From Obelidium mucronatum (Eukaryota; Chytridiomycota; Chytridiomycetes; Chytridiales; Chytriomycetaceae), in the NCBI GenBank assembly GCA_025765595.1, contig JAIVFH010000057.1, forward strand, positions 124,001 through 188,000: DNA of 64,000 nt, given 5' to 3'. A program made the position numbers and the translations under genes. Position 1 is the stretch's first letter; each line of letters starts with the position of its first letter. Shown piece by piece: positions 15,038 to 25,941 of the stretch. The notes beneath the pieces were generated by a model. That model did not search any database and was not told where the DNA came from. It was given only the letters and a program-made list of their open reading frames with translations.

Positions 15038-16003
15038 TTATGGTAGTTTTATCTTTGCCCATACAATACAAGGGTATCCATAAAATCCCCCATTTGTCCA
15101 GTACTCCCTCCATCCAATTTTCAATAATTGTTCTCTTTGCCTCACACCGTACAATCCTTTCCCGTCAGGGTCAGAATCTTCAAATGATACAAAAGCAATG
15201 CTCTCCAGCCGCGGCAGAATATCAACAAGTCCCTCAAAGTATATGTCATCCATCATTCTGTCCAACCCCAAAAACTCAATCTTAACCAAGGCTGGGAAGT
15301 CAAGTAAACACTTGAATGAAAATGACGTGAGGGAAAGAATTCTCCAACACAGAGTTTTGCCTGCTTCAACAGTCTGCAGCAATTTCGTAGTATTAACCGG
15401 ATTCTCAAACTCATCAGCAGGTATATCCATCGATCGAATGTAGAATCCACGTGCTCGCAACAACTTGATACACTTTTCAAATGTATCTTCTCCGGAATAA
15501 TACCCAAAATATCCTTCTGCATCGGGTTGTAGGTACACATCAATTGTTTTTGGAAGCAGTGGCAGAACACTCTCCAAATATTGAACACTGTGACATTGAA
15601 CTTTTGCTGCACCACCATATCGAGATAGCAAATGAGTCAGGCGAGATACTGGCACCAAATGCTTGCCACTTATTGGAATTGGATTTCCCACACGACGAAC
15701 ACCATTCACATAATGTGAATCTTCTTTCCATACGACAGGAAACCAAAAAGATGGCCAAATTTGATTTGGTCTCATTTTAAATGCTATTCCTACATCGTAA
15801 ATTGCTGCGGATATGTGTTTTAGGGCTGGTATAGTGTGGCAGAGGAAGATCACACACTTGGAGGAGGAAACAAATTCAACGATTCGATTCAGAACTTCAA
15901 GCGGAAGTAATTGTATACTTGAGCGATGTTGGGCATTTCTGTTGACAATGTCTCTATTTGCGTTGGATGGGCTGGTTGGCTGGATGCTGGTGACAGGAGG
16001 CAT
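15038..16003 (-). CDS. F-box-like protein
   Basis: One long frame of about 321 residues. Residues ~30-75 (SIQLLPLEVLNRIVEFV, then an ALKHIS stretch) have the LP-x-E-x-L-x-x-I-x-x-[FY] pattern of F-box domains, which bind Skp1 in SCF ubiquitin ligases. The remainder has leucine-rich, weakly repetitive stretches (LPALVKIEFLGLD, ILPRLESIAFVSFED) that could be degenerate LRRs. The frame stays open upstream of the ATG at 16003 to about 16150 and encodes a coiled-coil-like segment (YEIQIDALNDQLKFATEEVN), so the true start may be further upstream, possibly in another exon. I cannot name a target protein. Confidence 0.6.
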   Translation of the reverse strand: MPPVTSIQPTSPSNANRDIVNRNAQHRSSIQLLPLEVLNRIVEFVSSSKCVIFLCHTIPALKHISAAIYDVGIAFKMRPNQIWPSFWFPVVWKEDSHYVNGVRRVGNPIPISGKHLVPVSRLTHLLSRYGGAAKVQCHSVQYLESVLPLLPKTIDVYLQPDAEGYFGYYSGEDTFEKCIKLLRARGFYIRSMDIPADEFENPVNTTKLLQTVEAGKTLCWRILSLTSFSFKCLLDFPALVKIEFLGLDRMMDDIYFEGLVDILPRLESIAFVSFEDSDPDGKGLYGVRQREQLLKIGWREYWTNGGFYGYPCIVWAKIKLP

Positions 16004-16437
16004 GTCCAATAATCGTCGGAATAAGTTGACTTCTTCGGTAGCAAACTTCAGCTGATCATTTAGCGCATCGATTTGTATTTCATATTGTGAGTGGACGGCT
16101 TTGATTCGTAGTTCCGATTGAAGACAACATTTACATTCGGACCAAATTAGCAGGACACTCTCTCATCTATTGAATATTAAATATCGTTAATGTGAAGATT
16201 TAAAGTTAAAATCTGTTCCGTTTGGAATTTAGGAGCAGAGGACGAACATGTTCAGAATCAGAAAAGGCACATACGACCTCAAGATTGAAATTGAAATTGC
16301 GAGACTGTGAAAAGGAATCAATGGTGATGAAATGGCTCTAGGGGAATGGTGCTGCAGTTATGCAAAAAAAAAAACAAAAAAACAAGAAATAAAGACGAGA
16401 AAAATATGTGAATTGACTTTATCAAAAAAGACTTAAA
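16004..16437. other. Gap between F-box gene and armadillo/SPRY gene
   Basis: The part up to about 16150 is open in the F-box frame and reads as a coiled coil, so it may be coding. From 16150 to 16437 I see only AT-rich sequence with an A-run near 16360-16385. Confidence 0.4.
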
Positions 16438-19400
16438 TTAAACTCTTTCTAGCTCTGCAATACTTCCTTGTGGGTACCACAAGAATGGAGAATTGCCAAA
16501 GTTCGTCTTTAGCTTTGCTATGTTTCTTGCATATGGAAGATAATAACGAATTTGCGTCTCCTTTGGTGAGAACATCTAAAATAACAAAATAGTTGAAAAA
16601 GCATTTCAAAGTTGGGAATGGACCTACTAATCGCTTGCCCATTAAGAGTGAAGCAAATACTCTCATCTGTTGAGTTGAAACCGCATCCAAGAACAATTCC
16701 ATCTTTGTAGGAAAACAAGTTCAAAATTGCCAAAAGCTTAATTTCATCGCTGAATCCATCATTTTCGAGAGCCCCTTCAACCAAAAGGTGTAAAGCATCA
16801 AGTAAAACACTGTCAGTTGGACTTTCCACCTTCAGCGATACAATGCATGCTCTCTTGTTCTGAACCGGTACCAGAACAGTCAGTGTGCCTTGATCATCAA
16901 CAATTCCAAACTGGAAAGGGCTTCAAGAGTATTTCAATTCAGATTCGGTATGAGGTAAAAATAACAACGAAAGACACACCATAAGTTTCCAGGATCTTTA
17001 AATATTGACAGCTGAGCCTCAAAATAAAATGAAGGGAATGTCCATTCAAATTCTGGGTCAACTATCCACGCCAATTCGTGATCGGAAACTTCCCCCAAAG
17101 TAGAGACTTCAAGTAGTTCCTCCGACGTTAATTCAGACTGGAGCGCTTGAGAGATTGTTTGATAACCATTTGGCAAATATCTAGTTGCCGCAACGTTAAA
17201 AGGGCGAACGAATATAAATTCACCACCTCAATTCATTTTGCGCCCCTCCAAAACTGAAACTGCACCCTTGACCTCCAGCAAGCGATGCAGCTGGGTACCA
17301 GTTCAGAGAAGAATCCACGTTTTCAAACGCAACTCCCAAATCATTTCCATTCCTGGAGTATGATATAGTTTTTCTATCAAGGTCGATGCAAATGGTGATG
17401 ACATCTCCCGAAGCCCATTCCTGACCATAAGAATTCTAAATCCCTCGCTTCATGAGTAAAACGTTTTGATTCTTCAAATAATACCACCACGCACATTTGT
17501 TGTGAAGTAGCTATGCCATTTTTTGACTCGATTGCCGTCGTATGCATAGGAAAATTCATTGTCTGGAAATGACTGTCAGCGTAAAATGTGCAATCGGAGT
17601 GAAGAAACGAACCTCCAACGCCCTCCCCACCCTCAGGATCGAAATTACAGTTTTCAGTAGCCCAGCCAACTGCATTTGATTTAAGACAGCTTTTTCAGTA
17701 TATTTTGAGATGTTATTTTGAGTGAGTACCTTGAATAATCCCATCTGTATTCAGCGTCACTTCAAAAGCATACTTCCCATGCCCTGATACTGAAACATTG
17801 CAACGAGCGCTTTCAAATGTCCAAGAATCGTTTCTCAGCTAGAACGTTATTTAAGCCCATTAATGTTTGTAGTAATATATAACAGCAATGTCTCACCTCC
17901 AACTTATTCTTGGAAAGATACAAAAATGGCGTCATAGAATCCAAATTGATTTCAGCAACCGCCTCATCCGACATTCTGAACATATCTTTTGAAGTGCAGT
18001 CACACAAGTAGTCGAATATGATATTTCCGTAGAATTTTGTCGCAGATGACTCTTCAACGAGAATATGGGCCAAAAGAGTATCAGTTAGGTTTGGAATTGC
18101 TGACAGGTGGTCTCGAGAAAGGCCTTAAAAATAAAAATTGTAAGAATAATGGACGAAATCAATCGATTCTCGTTACCTTGCTGCAGACACATGGCCAATG
18201 TTGCTATCGCTTGATTGCAAAGGACTTTGCTATTCAAGCGAATAAGAGAAACGAGAATCACAGAAATAGAGTTTGCTTGGAAGAATCTGCGAACTTTTTC
18301 TGATAAATAGTTTTCTATTCAGAATCAACCCATCTTCAAGAAAAATGTGAGCAAACCAACCGTTTTGGAACAGTGGAACCAAAAGACCCAGTGACTTGAA
18401 AGCGAAAAAGAACCGAGTGTTTTGATCCATAAGCTCGCCGCCATCCTCTTCATGGAACAATTGGTGATCTTGCACATCCCTTAATCGTTGTGCTGTTTCT
18501 TCGATTCTATAGAACAAGACTTCATTCACATCAGCTTTCAAAGCGGCATATTCATTTTCGGCAACACCATCAAACTCTTCTTCCACATTCAAAGAGTCAG
18601 TTGATAATTGGAAACAAAAGCATATCGACGATTTTTTGGCAGAAAGGCTCCAGCGACTGGTCCCAATCAAGGTTTTGAAAGATAAACGTTTCGTTGCGAT
18701 GCGGGTACCCAGGAATATGCGACGGCTTGAGAAAATCGGGCTGGATGAAGATTTGGAAGCATTCCATAAAAGTATGTAAATTGTTTGAATTTGCCGAGGT
18801 ATACTTGAGACTGGTTTAAACATTACTAAGTTAGCAACAACTGCATTTCGATTCCTCGATTGAAAAAGAAAGAAACCTGTTGACTTGATGTTACCAGCGG
18901 CTGCACAGTTTGCTCGAATATAGCGTCGTGGACTTCATACTCTTTCCTCGCCATAGTTCCCTAATGCTTTCGCTGCAACAACTTGCAAAGTCTTGTCTGT
19001 CATTGTTCAGAACCAGATTTGAAAGAATTTCGATGCCGTCATTGTCGGAAATCTTCAACGCACTGTCCACTGAAAACGTAGCAATGTTCAGAAGCAGCAA
19101 AGCTCCGCCATATTGCAGATCCGGTTCAGAGGCCTTGCAAAAGATAAAAACCGCCGATAAAATGTCGGATTGCAAGATGTATTGTCGATTTTGGCCTTGA
19201 ACAGTGGGTGTAGTCAGTGACGATTGTGAACATTTCAAAACCAGTCAAGACTCACCAACTCCACACAGGAAAATTAATAAATCGCTGACGTACAAGCATA
19301 CATCGTTGGAAGCCGTATTAGAAATCTTAATGAGCACCTCTAATCCTCGCAACACCATAAACTGTTGATGCGATTCATCTGAATAATGTATCAATGTCTG

Positions 19401-21028
19401 CACTGAGGTCGAAAGGATGCGAATCGCTTACTATTGTTCCCAAGAATATCATGTAAAAGAGAAACGGCCCAAAATTGCGCCTCGCTATCCGGGCTATCAA
19501 GAAACTGGGATTGCCTTTTTCAAAATGCCAGCCTTGATTAAATCGCTTTGAAACAAGTCATTTTTGATGCTCAAACACTTGAGGGTTCGCAAAGTGACTC
19601 TTGGCATAAAGCTATCGACGCCAGACGAAGGGTGACTGATACTGTCCACGAGAATTTTTGCGATGCCGCGAACATTTGCAAATTCAGTGCGCGCTACATC
19701 GCGAGTGACAAACTCTTGAATCAGGAAAATTGCCCAGGAAACCAGCTCGCCGTCTTCGTTTTTCAGGCATGCCCCCACAAGGCTAACCAGATTCATGTCA
19801 ATGAGAATCTTGAGTTTCTCAGGCGCATCTATATAGGCACTGTGAATTAAATCCTATCCATTTACAGCATAAGAAGGTAGAAATACCTGATGACTTCAAG
19901 CTGGAAATCAATCGCACCAGTGAGTGAAGGCAATACTTTTGCATATTTGAGTTTCCAAATGTTGATCTGGTCATTTTTCCGAGGATAGGAATCAGATCTT
20001 TGAAAATCAAGATTGCATGAAGTGGTTCTGCAAATAAGCAAAAGTGAGTCATTCGAACTGCTAGAACTCAGGAGGCATCGAACCACACAATGTGAACTGG
20101 TGAATCACAAGGAGCGACCAATATTTGAGGTCATTACTGTACTTTTCATCGTTAAGAAACTCGATAATTCGATCCAAGATTCCGACTTTCACAAGAAAAA
20201 TCTTGCGCGTTGCTGAGCGATAATTCAGTGTCAAAAACTACGAGAAGAAAAACCAAGAACTTACACTGATTTAAAATCAATCTATACAAGGCGACCATTG
20301 CATTTCGTGACGTTTTGTCCGAGTTTTTGCTGCAGACCACATGGGCCAGCATTTTCAAGGCTCCAGCTTTTATTAATCGCGGTCTATTGGATTCTAATCA
20401 TCGTGACATATTTAAGTATCAGTAGAGTTTGCACTGCTTGTTGGTTTGATAAGTACCAAGTCTAGAGAGCTGCTGAACGACACAAACTGCTTTGTCTCTC
20501 ATTACATCATCATTTTGATCCCAGCAAAGAAGCATGATTTCGCCAAAGTAGTCATCTTACAAGTAGAAGTGAAGGATTTCAGAAAACTTTGAGAATCATT
20601 TAAATCTATCCAGTACCAGACATTGCCCGACTTAGAAGAATTTGCAACGAGCTTGATTCGAATATTGAAGTAAGAATGAGATCAGATATTTTCGAGGTTT
20701 AAAGACGGAAGCAGAACCTGTCACGAATGGCCATATTGTTGGATTTAGCCAGCCGCCCCAATGTCTTGAGGGACAGTCCTGATGAAGCGGATCAGTAAAA
20801 CAAAGAATTAAATAGATTGCGGTTCAACCCACCATGGCGCTGTTTCTTCTTTGTGACTTTGGCTGGCACAATGTCAACTCTGTCAACTGCTTTCACCTCC
20901 TCCTTTGCTTCCTCTTCACTCTCTTGCGCCAACTCTGGCTCATCATTCTGTTGCTCGAAAGAGCTTCGATTGCCAATGAGAACAGTCGCGATCAAAGACA
21001 CGAATATGATGCTCTCCAAATGCAGCAT
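16438..21028 (-). CDS. Large armadillo-repeat protein with two SPRY-like domains
   Basis: This gene has many exons. The first ten, assigned by splice phase, are 21028-20833, 20778-20718, 20651-20617, 20555-20457, 20393-20265, 20212-20084, 20027-19887, 19828-19432, 19378-19256 and from 19195 downward; I estimate about twenty in all. The N-terminus is a signal or anchor helix (MLHLESIIFVSLIATVLIG) with an acidic linker. Exons 2-10 read as armadillo-type helical repeats (e.g. MLAHVVCSKNSDKTSRNAMV). A SPRY-like domain lies around 17850-17250; its GWATENCNFDPEGGEGVGD resembles the RSPRY1-type SPRY core. A second SPRY-like half occurs near 16900-16440 (LGCGFNSTDESICFTLNGQA, then KTNFGNSPFLWYP). No RING finger was seen. 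Function is unknown; both modules bind proteins. At least four one-base shifts are needed (TGA 19497, TGT 18978, AGA 18941, TGA 18597). Confidence 0.6.
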
Positions 21029-21064
21029 TGTTTGACTTCATAAAAATATTTTATTTCGCGCCTT

Positions 21065-21995
21065 CTATACACTATGAGCTTCCTCGGCCGTAGAGAGTTC
21101 CGTGAAAGTCACGTCCCAGTCCCAGTGCTTGTCTTCTTCATACACCATTTCAGGTGGACATAACGCAAAAGTGGTCAAGAGAGAAAAGTCAATTCCTTCA
21201 AGTCCATTCTATCCTTGTAATAAGAACACGGAACAACTTTTGATGAGATGCTACAAACCTCATTCAGCATCCCTGTTGAAATGGCGAGTTCATTGTCTAA
21301 TTCACGAATGGTTTTGACCTTATTTACTTTCAGGGATGGAGGAGCCGCGACGGTAGTTATCATTTCGTCTTCTTCCACATCGTTCAAATCAGGAATTATC
21401 ATGATAACTAGTAATAATGTGTCGGTTTGTATCAATGCATGAAGACAAGCCTTGAGAACACCCACCTTCATCTGACGAGGATCGAATATTCTTATTCTTT
21501 TCCTTATTGTTGTTTCTCTTCCGTCTTGCTTGCTCTTCTTCTTCCTCGTCATCATCACTAGTTGCCTCCAACTCCTTTTCTTCTTGTTCCTGAAGATTTC
21601 GCGAACCTTTACTTCGCCGTCCGAACCTTTTGTTGTTTTCTTTGCTTTCTTCTCCCCATCCGCTTTTGGCGCCTAACTGTTGCTGTGCGCGAACTGCCGC
21701 TTGCTTTGCTGCGCGTTGCTTTGTCGAAGTGGCAACTCCGGGAGGGGCACCATTCTCATCAGGTTCATTTTCATCGTCGAAATCCGCGTCATCGGATTTC
21801 TTTGTTTTTCGTTTTAGTTATCAGAACCTCGTCTTTCGCCTGAAACAAAAAATATAGTACCTTAACTGCTTTAGATTCAGCATCGTCGCCGCCACTGCGG
21901 AAAGGAGTTCTATTTCTACGCCCCTTTGGTGCTGTTGGAGGCGGAGCTGGCTGTGAAAGTCGAGGCGCGTTCAGGCCAGAGGATTCTTCTTCCAT
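21065..21995 (-). CDS. IFT43: Intraflagellar transport protein 43 homologue (IFT-A complex)
   Basis: Four exons (21995-21861, 21799-21466, 21407-21259, 21208-21065) give 253 residues with consistent phases. The C-terminal third carries the IFT43 signature: IIPDLNDVEEDEM, VAAPPSLKVNKVKTIRELDN, then GIDFSLLTTF and EEDKHWDWDVTFTEL. The N-terminal two thirds are disordered, basic/acidic low complexity, as is usual in the family. IFT43 is a small subunit of the IFT-A complex that drives retrograde transport in cilia. Only 37 bp separate its stop from the start of the downstream armadillo gene on the same strand. The gene implies a flagellated cell stage. Confidence 0.85.
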
Positions 21996-22151
21996 TGGGA
22001 TGATTTTCGAATTGTCTAATTATCTATTATTATAAATTATAACCTATTTGCCGCATCAATGCTTGCCAATTTAACGCAGAATCCCGGAAGAGTGTATATT
22101 TGCCATGATGAGTTTGATGAGTTTGTATTCAATTATTCACCAATCCTTTAT

Positions 22152-22843
22152 TTAAGGGCTAAGAGCTGTTGCCTTGATTTCAATCAATAGACGAGGGTTT
22201 GGAAGTTGCTTTACGGCGACAGTGGTGCGAGAGGGACCTGCCATTATTTGCATTGAATTTGAGTGTCAGGTCTTTCCGACTATTCCCGAAAATTGAAGAG
22301 GGCACCACACAAGACGGCAATGAAAGGGCGGGTGCAGAACAACTCGATGTCGAGACTCACCTTTTTCAGGCACTGGGAAGAAAGTGTTGTACACCTCATT
22401 GAACTCTTTGTAGTCCTTCATATCAACTAAAAAAACAGTCAAATCGACCAAGTTCTCGAGAGAAGCGCCAGCGGCTTTAAGAATGACTTCAATGCTGATT
22501 AGAGTATTTGTGTTTGCATTAATGACCCATGGAGCAATGGTGCAATATCAAAACAAGTTGGATGGGAATCATACTTTTGAATGACAGGCACGGGTCTGTT
22601 CCTTGATATCCAAAGTCCAAGTGCCATCGGCATGCTCGATAACCTAGAAACAAAATGATTATTCCTCAATGCGCAATTCTCCAGAAGCCAGTTGTTTACC
22701 CCTTCCCAAGTGTTGTCCGCCCGTCTCGATGAGATTCCAGACACAAAGATCAGGCCACCAGCTTTTCTCGCGTGTGGGTAGTTTGCAAGACCGCCAGCGC
22801 GATCCTTCAGCAAGAATGGTTCTCCATTGGGACTGTTACTCAT
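22152..22843 (-). CDS. RidA/YjgF-family protein resembling 2-aminomuconate deaminase
   Basis: Four exons (22843-22700, 22643-22575, 22494-22361, 22237-22152) give about 144 residues. It starts LLKDRAGGLANYPHARKAGG, has FVSGISSRRADNTWEG, LVDLTVFLVDMKDYKEFNEV and ends GPSRTTVAVKQLPNPRLLIE. The SGxSSRRxDNT block, the NEVY motif and the final R-x-TVAV segment fit 2-aminomuconate deaminases (AmnD/NbaF) better than generic RidA. The predicted reaction is hydrolytic deamination of 2-aminomuconate to 4-oxalocrotonate. The ALDH8A1-type enzyme at 13060-14940 would supply its substrate. One extra base (TGT, 22584-22586) breaks exon 2. It is divergent from the adenylyltransferase gene, with 41 bp between starts. 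Confidence 0.75.
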
Positions 22844-22884
22844 TTTTAAACAAAATAAATCAAAATAGTAGAAATTAAATTCCA
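22844..22884. promoter_or_regulatory. 41-bp divergent intergenic region between two start codons
   Basis: Only 41 bp (AT-rich, no TATA-like box recognised) separate the opposite-strand ATGs of the RidA-type gene (22843) and the adenylyltransferase gene (22885). Both 5' UTRs and any shared promoter must lie here or overlap the neighbouring coding regions. Confidence 0.5.
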
Positions 22885-23859
22885 ATGACTCACCTCTTCC
22901 TCTTTTGGCCAAACGAAGATGGCTTCGATTTAGTGACTGCTGCTGCGGGTGAAAAATGTGCAAAAGCACTAACAGTTGTGGTGAAGCAACATGGACAAGG
23001 CGGTTGGGAGACCCTCGATGTTGCAGGTGTTCATGAGTCTATTGGGTCAATATACAGTGTGGCTGCCAGGGCGGCCTATCAGGCAAAGAACCCGCTGCTT
23101 CGAGTGAGAGTGCTTTTAGACGGTTTGAGTGATACCAAGGCAGGGCTGAGGGAGGCCTTGCAAGTTGGCTTTCAAGAGTCGTCTTTGGCTAGCTATCGGA
23201 AACTCCCTAGATCACCAGCTACAGCTGCCAATTCATTAAAACATCAGCATTCGCTTAAACATATTCCACTTGACCGTGAAACGCGCGTGGTACCAAATAC
23301 TGTAGTGCTTGGCGGAACGTTTGATCACTTGCACCAAGGCCACCTGATTCTCTTGTCGATGGCGGCATTCTTGGCTTCAAAGAAACTAATCTGTGGCGTC
23401 TATGGTATCATAGAATATTTGAATCGATTTTGAGTACCCTTTCTTGAACAGCTCCTCCTTACCACAGATTTTGCAAATACCCCACAACGGTTGCTCAAGA
23501 AAGCATACCATGAGCTCATGGAGCCATTATTTACGCGAACCGAAGCTGTCCGTGAGTTTTTGACCATCTTCAAACCAACTTTAGAATACCAAGTCGTAGG
23601 AATTCTTGATGATTTTGGGCCGACGCGAACAGATCCAGATATGGATGTTATTGTTGCTAGTGGGGAAACAGAGGCTGGCTGTTTTGCTGTGAATACACTG
23701 CGGAAAGAGAATGGACTCCGTGAACTGGATATTTACTTGATTGGTGTTGTGGGTAATCCAGTCTTGTCTTCTGACAAGGACGAGTCAGTAGACTTTTCAA
23801 GCAAAATCAGTTCATCTTATTTGAGGCAGTTTTTGAGTGAAGCTGGGAATAAAAGTTGA
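22885..23859 (+). CDS. Pantetheine-phosphate adenylyltransferase (Cab4-like)
   Basis: Two exons: the first ends near 23404, the second starts near 23452. The nucleotidyltransferase signature VVLGGTFDHLHQGHLILLSMA contains the HxGH motif (HQGH) that contacts ATP phosphates. Downstream, PTRTDPDMDVIVASGETEAG and SSYLRQFLSEAG fit the eukaryotic PPAT domain. The enzyme converts 4'-phosphopantetheine to dephospho-CoA, the penultimate step of CoA synthesis. The ~130-residue N-terminal extension is typical of eukaryotic enzymes of this group. No dephospho-CoA kinase domain follows, so it is the monofunctional fungal type, not animal CoA synthase. The junction is one base out of phase unless a base is skipped near 23466 (AGA). 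Confidence 0.8.
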
Positions 23860-23871
23860 ATCAAATCAATC

Positions 23872-25778
23872 ATGAAGTTGGAGTTCTTTTTTGGTGAGTC
23901 CTAAGCTGTGTGAGTTCCTAAACTTTGCACAACCCGCTTGATACAAGCTTGATTTCAAATCGAATGTCGGGCTATTGAAGCCTCTTCGAAATGGGGCTGG
24001 TGCCTCTGTAGCGATAGTCAACAAATGATAGATGCACACCCACGATTAACCATTCGAAGCAGACATTGTATGCCCTTACGCGTACATTGCATCCGTCCGT
24101 CTTGAGAAGCTTCGAGCCCCTGTCAATAGCTCCGAGATTCAATACACACCAGTCTTGTTGGGAGGAATCTATGATCTCACAAACGCTCCCCAAGGTTACA
24201 ACAACAAAAAAAAACCACTGCGCCTATATACACCCCAAATTAAAATATTTTTCGTTTTTTATTTTGTGCAGGCAAGTCAGGATCTGCAACAGATACAATG
24301 AATCCTCGGAAAGTCAAAATCCTCTCACGAGATTTAGAGAGGACGATTCAAAGGTTTCAGATACCCTTTCAATGGAACAAGAAACATCCTGTAAATTCGC
24401 TTGACGCATTACGGCTGTTGCATTCCGTTCCAAATGAGCAACGAAAAATGTGGGTTCATTCTTTATTTCTTAAACACGAAACAAAAAGAAACCCAACGCC
24501 GCTTCCTTGATTTTAGATTAACGAAAGCGTTATTCAAAGCGTATTGGACAGATAATGTGGATATATCTGACAGGAAAATTCTGATGGATGTAGTCAAAAA
24601 AACTCAGACTAGTGATAAATTCTTCAGTCTTTGGAAACAAGGTATATTCAGAAAACTTGCGGGAAGCCACAAAACGCGTCGTTGAGCTCGGTGCGCCAGG
24701 AGTGCCGTTCTTTTATTTACCCAAGGTGCTTTTACTTCCACCAAAAACTCGTTTGCAAAATTTTGACTTGTAATTATAGACGATATCAGGCCAACCAGAA
24801 ACATATTGGGGAGGCGATCGTTTACACTTTGTTGAAACTCAGCTCAACTGGCTTCACCACGTCCAATCATCAGTCCTCCAAAACTCTGACGATATGGATA
24901 CATCCAAACTCCCGCCTCCATTTTCTCAAATATGCTTTTTCCCATCTGAAAGTTTACCACTAAAGTATCCTCGGACTCTCTTGTTTTTCTGGGACTTTTC
25001 GAGTCCCTGGTCTTACTTGGCGTGGAAAGTCGTCACAGAGAGGCTTCAACCATTGTGTGGGACAAAACTTACAGTTATCAACATACCAATAATTGTTGGT
25101 GGAATTTTCAAGCAGTTGAGTGTGTTATTGTTTTCTCTCTATATTTCTCACTGACAATATGCTGTGTGAAAAAAAAGGCTCGGATCAGGAAATATCTTGG
25201 ACATGTCACCAGTGAAACAAAGATACGGATTCAAAGATATGCAGGACTGGATCCAGCACTGGAACACGTTGCCACTTTCCGAAGTCAAAAAACATCGACC
25301 CCCAATCTCTCTCACTTGGCCTGATATATTTCCCATCCGCTCGATCCTCCCATCGCGTCTCGCAATTCTGCACCCGGAAACTACTTCTTGTCTTTTTGAT
25401 GCTGCCTGGAGTTACAATCAAGACGTTTCCAAACAGGAATCGATTGAAGAAATATTAGTGGACGAAGGGGTGATGCCTGAAGAGGAAGCAATCAGGATTA
25501 TTACTGAGTCGAAAGGTTCCGAAAAGGCGAAAAAAGTGTTGTGGGAGAATGGGCGATGGGCCGCTGACAGGGTTGGGATTTTTGGGGTTCCGAGTTTTGT
25601 TGTATGCGAGTGTGGAGCGTTTGATGGAGATTCTGCTGCCACCAATGATGTTGGCGTTGGTAGTTTGGGGAGAACGTGCATTTGCACGGATGTTATTTGG
25701 GGACATGATAGGATTATGGATGTTTTGTTGGAGCAATTGGTTTCGGGGAAGAAGTTTTCTGCGAAAAGTCGCATCTAA
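23872..25778 (+). CDS. Tandem double-domain DsbA-like/HCCA-isomerase (GST-kappa fold) protein
   Basis: The exons begin 23872-23893, 24063-24194, 24272-24449 and 24517 onward. Domain 1 starts LEFFFDIVCPYAYIASVRLE and continues to GAPGVPFFYLP and TYWGGDRLHFVE. Domain 2 starts LFFWDFSSPWSYLAWKVV and ends GIFGVPSFVV with VIWGHDRIMDVLLEQL. Each has the N-terminal strand with SP/CP-[WY]-x-Y, the cis-proline GVP motif and the terminal WG-x-DR motif of 2-hydroxychromene-2-carboxylate isomerase and kappa-class GST folds. The gene thus encodes two complete copies of one fold in one chain. The reaction is unknown; glutathione-dependent isomerisation or conjugation is likely. Domain 1 has a Cys where domain 2 has a Ser. 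An AGA at 24650 marks a one-base shift. Only 12 bp separate its ATG from the upstream stop codon. Confidence 0.75.
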
Positions 25779-25941
25779 TAACTCAAAAATATAGGAGAGT
25801 TCTTGTGACTTTGTTTGCACTCAACAGTTATTTAATCCTCATGGCGTTAAAGAAGGCATCACTTAATTCTTTTATACCTGCAAAAATTGTCACACAGCCG
25901 CTTCAGCCTCCGCTGGGACCCAGATCTATACGCGTATAAAT

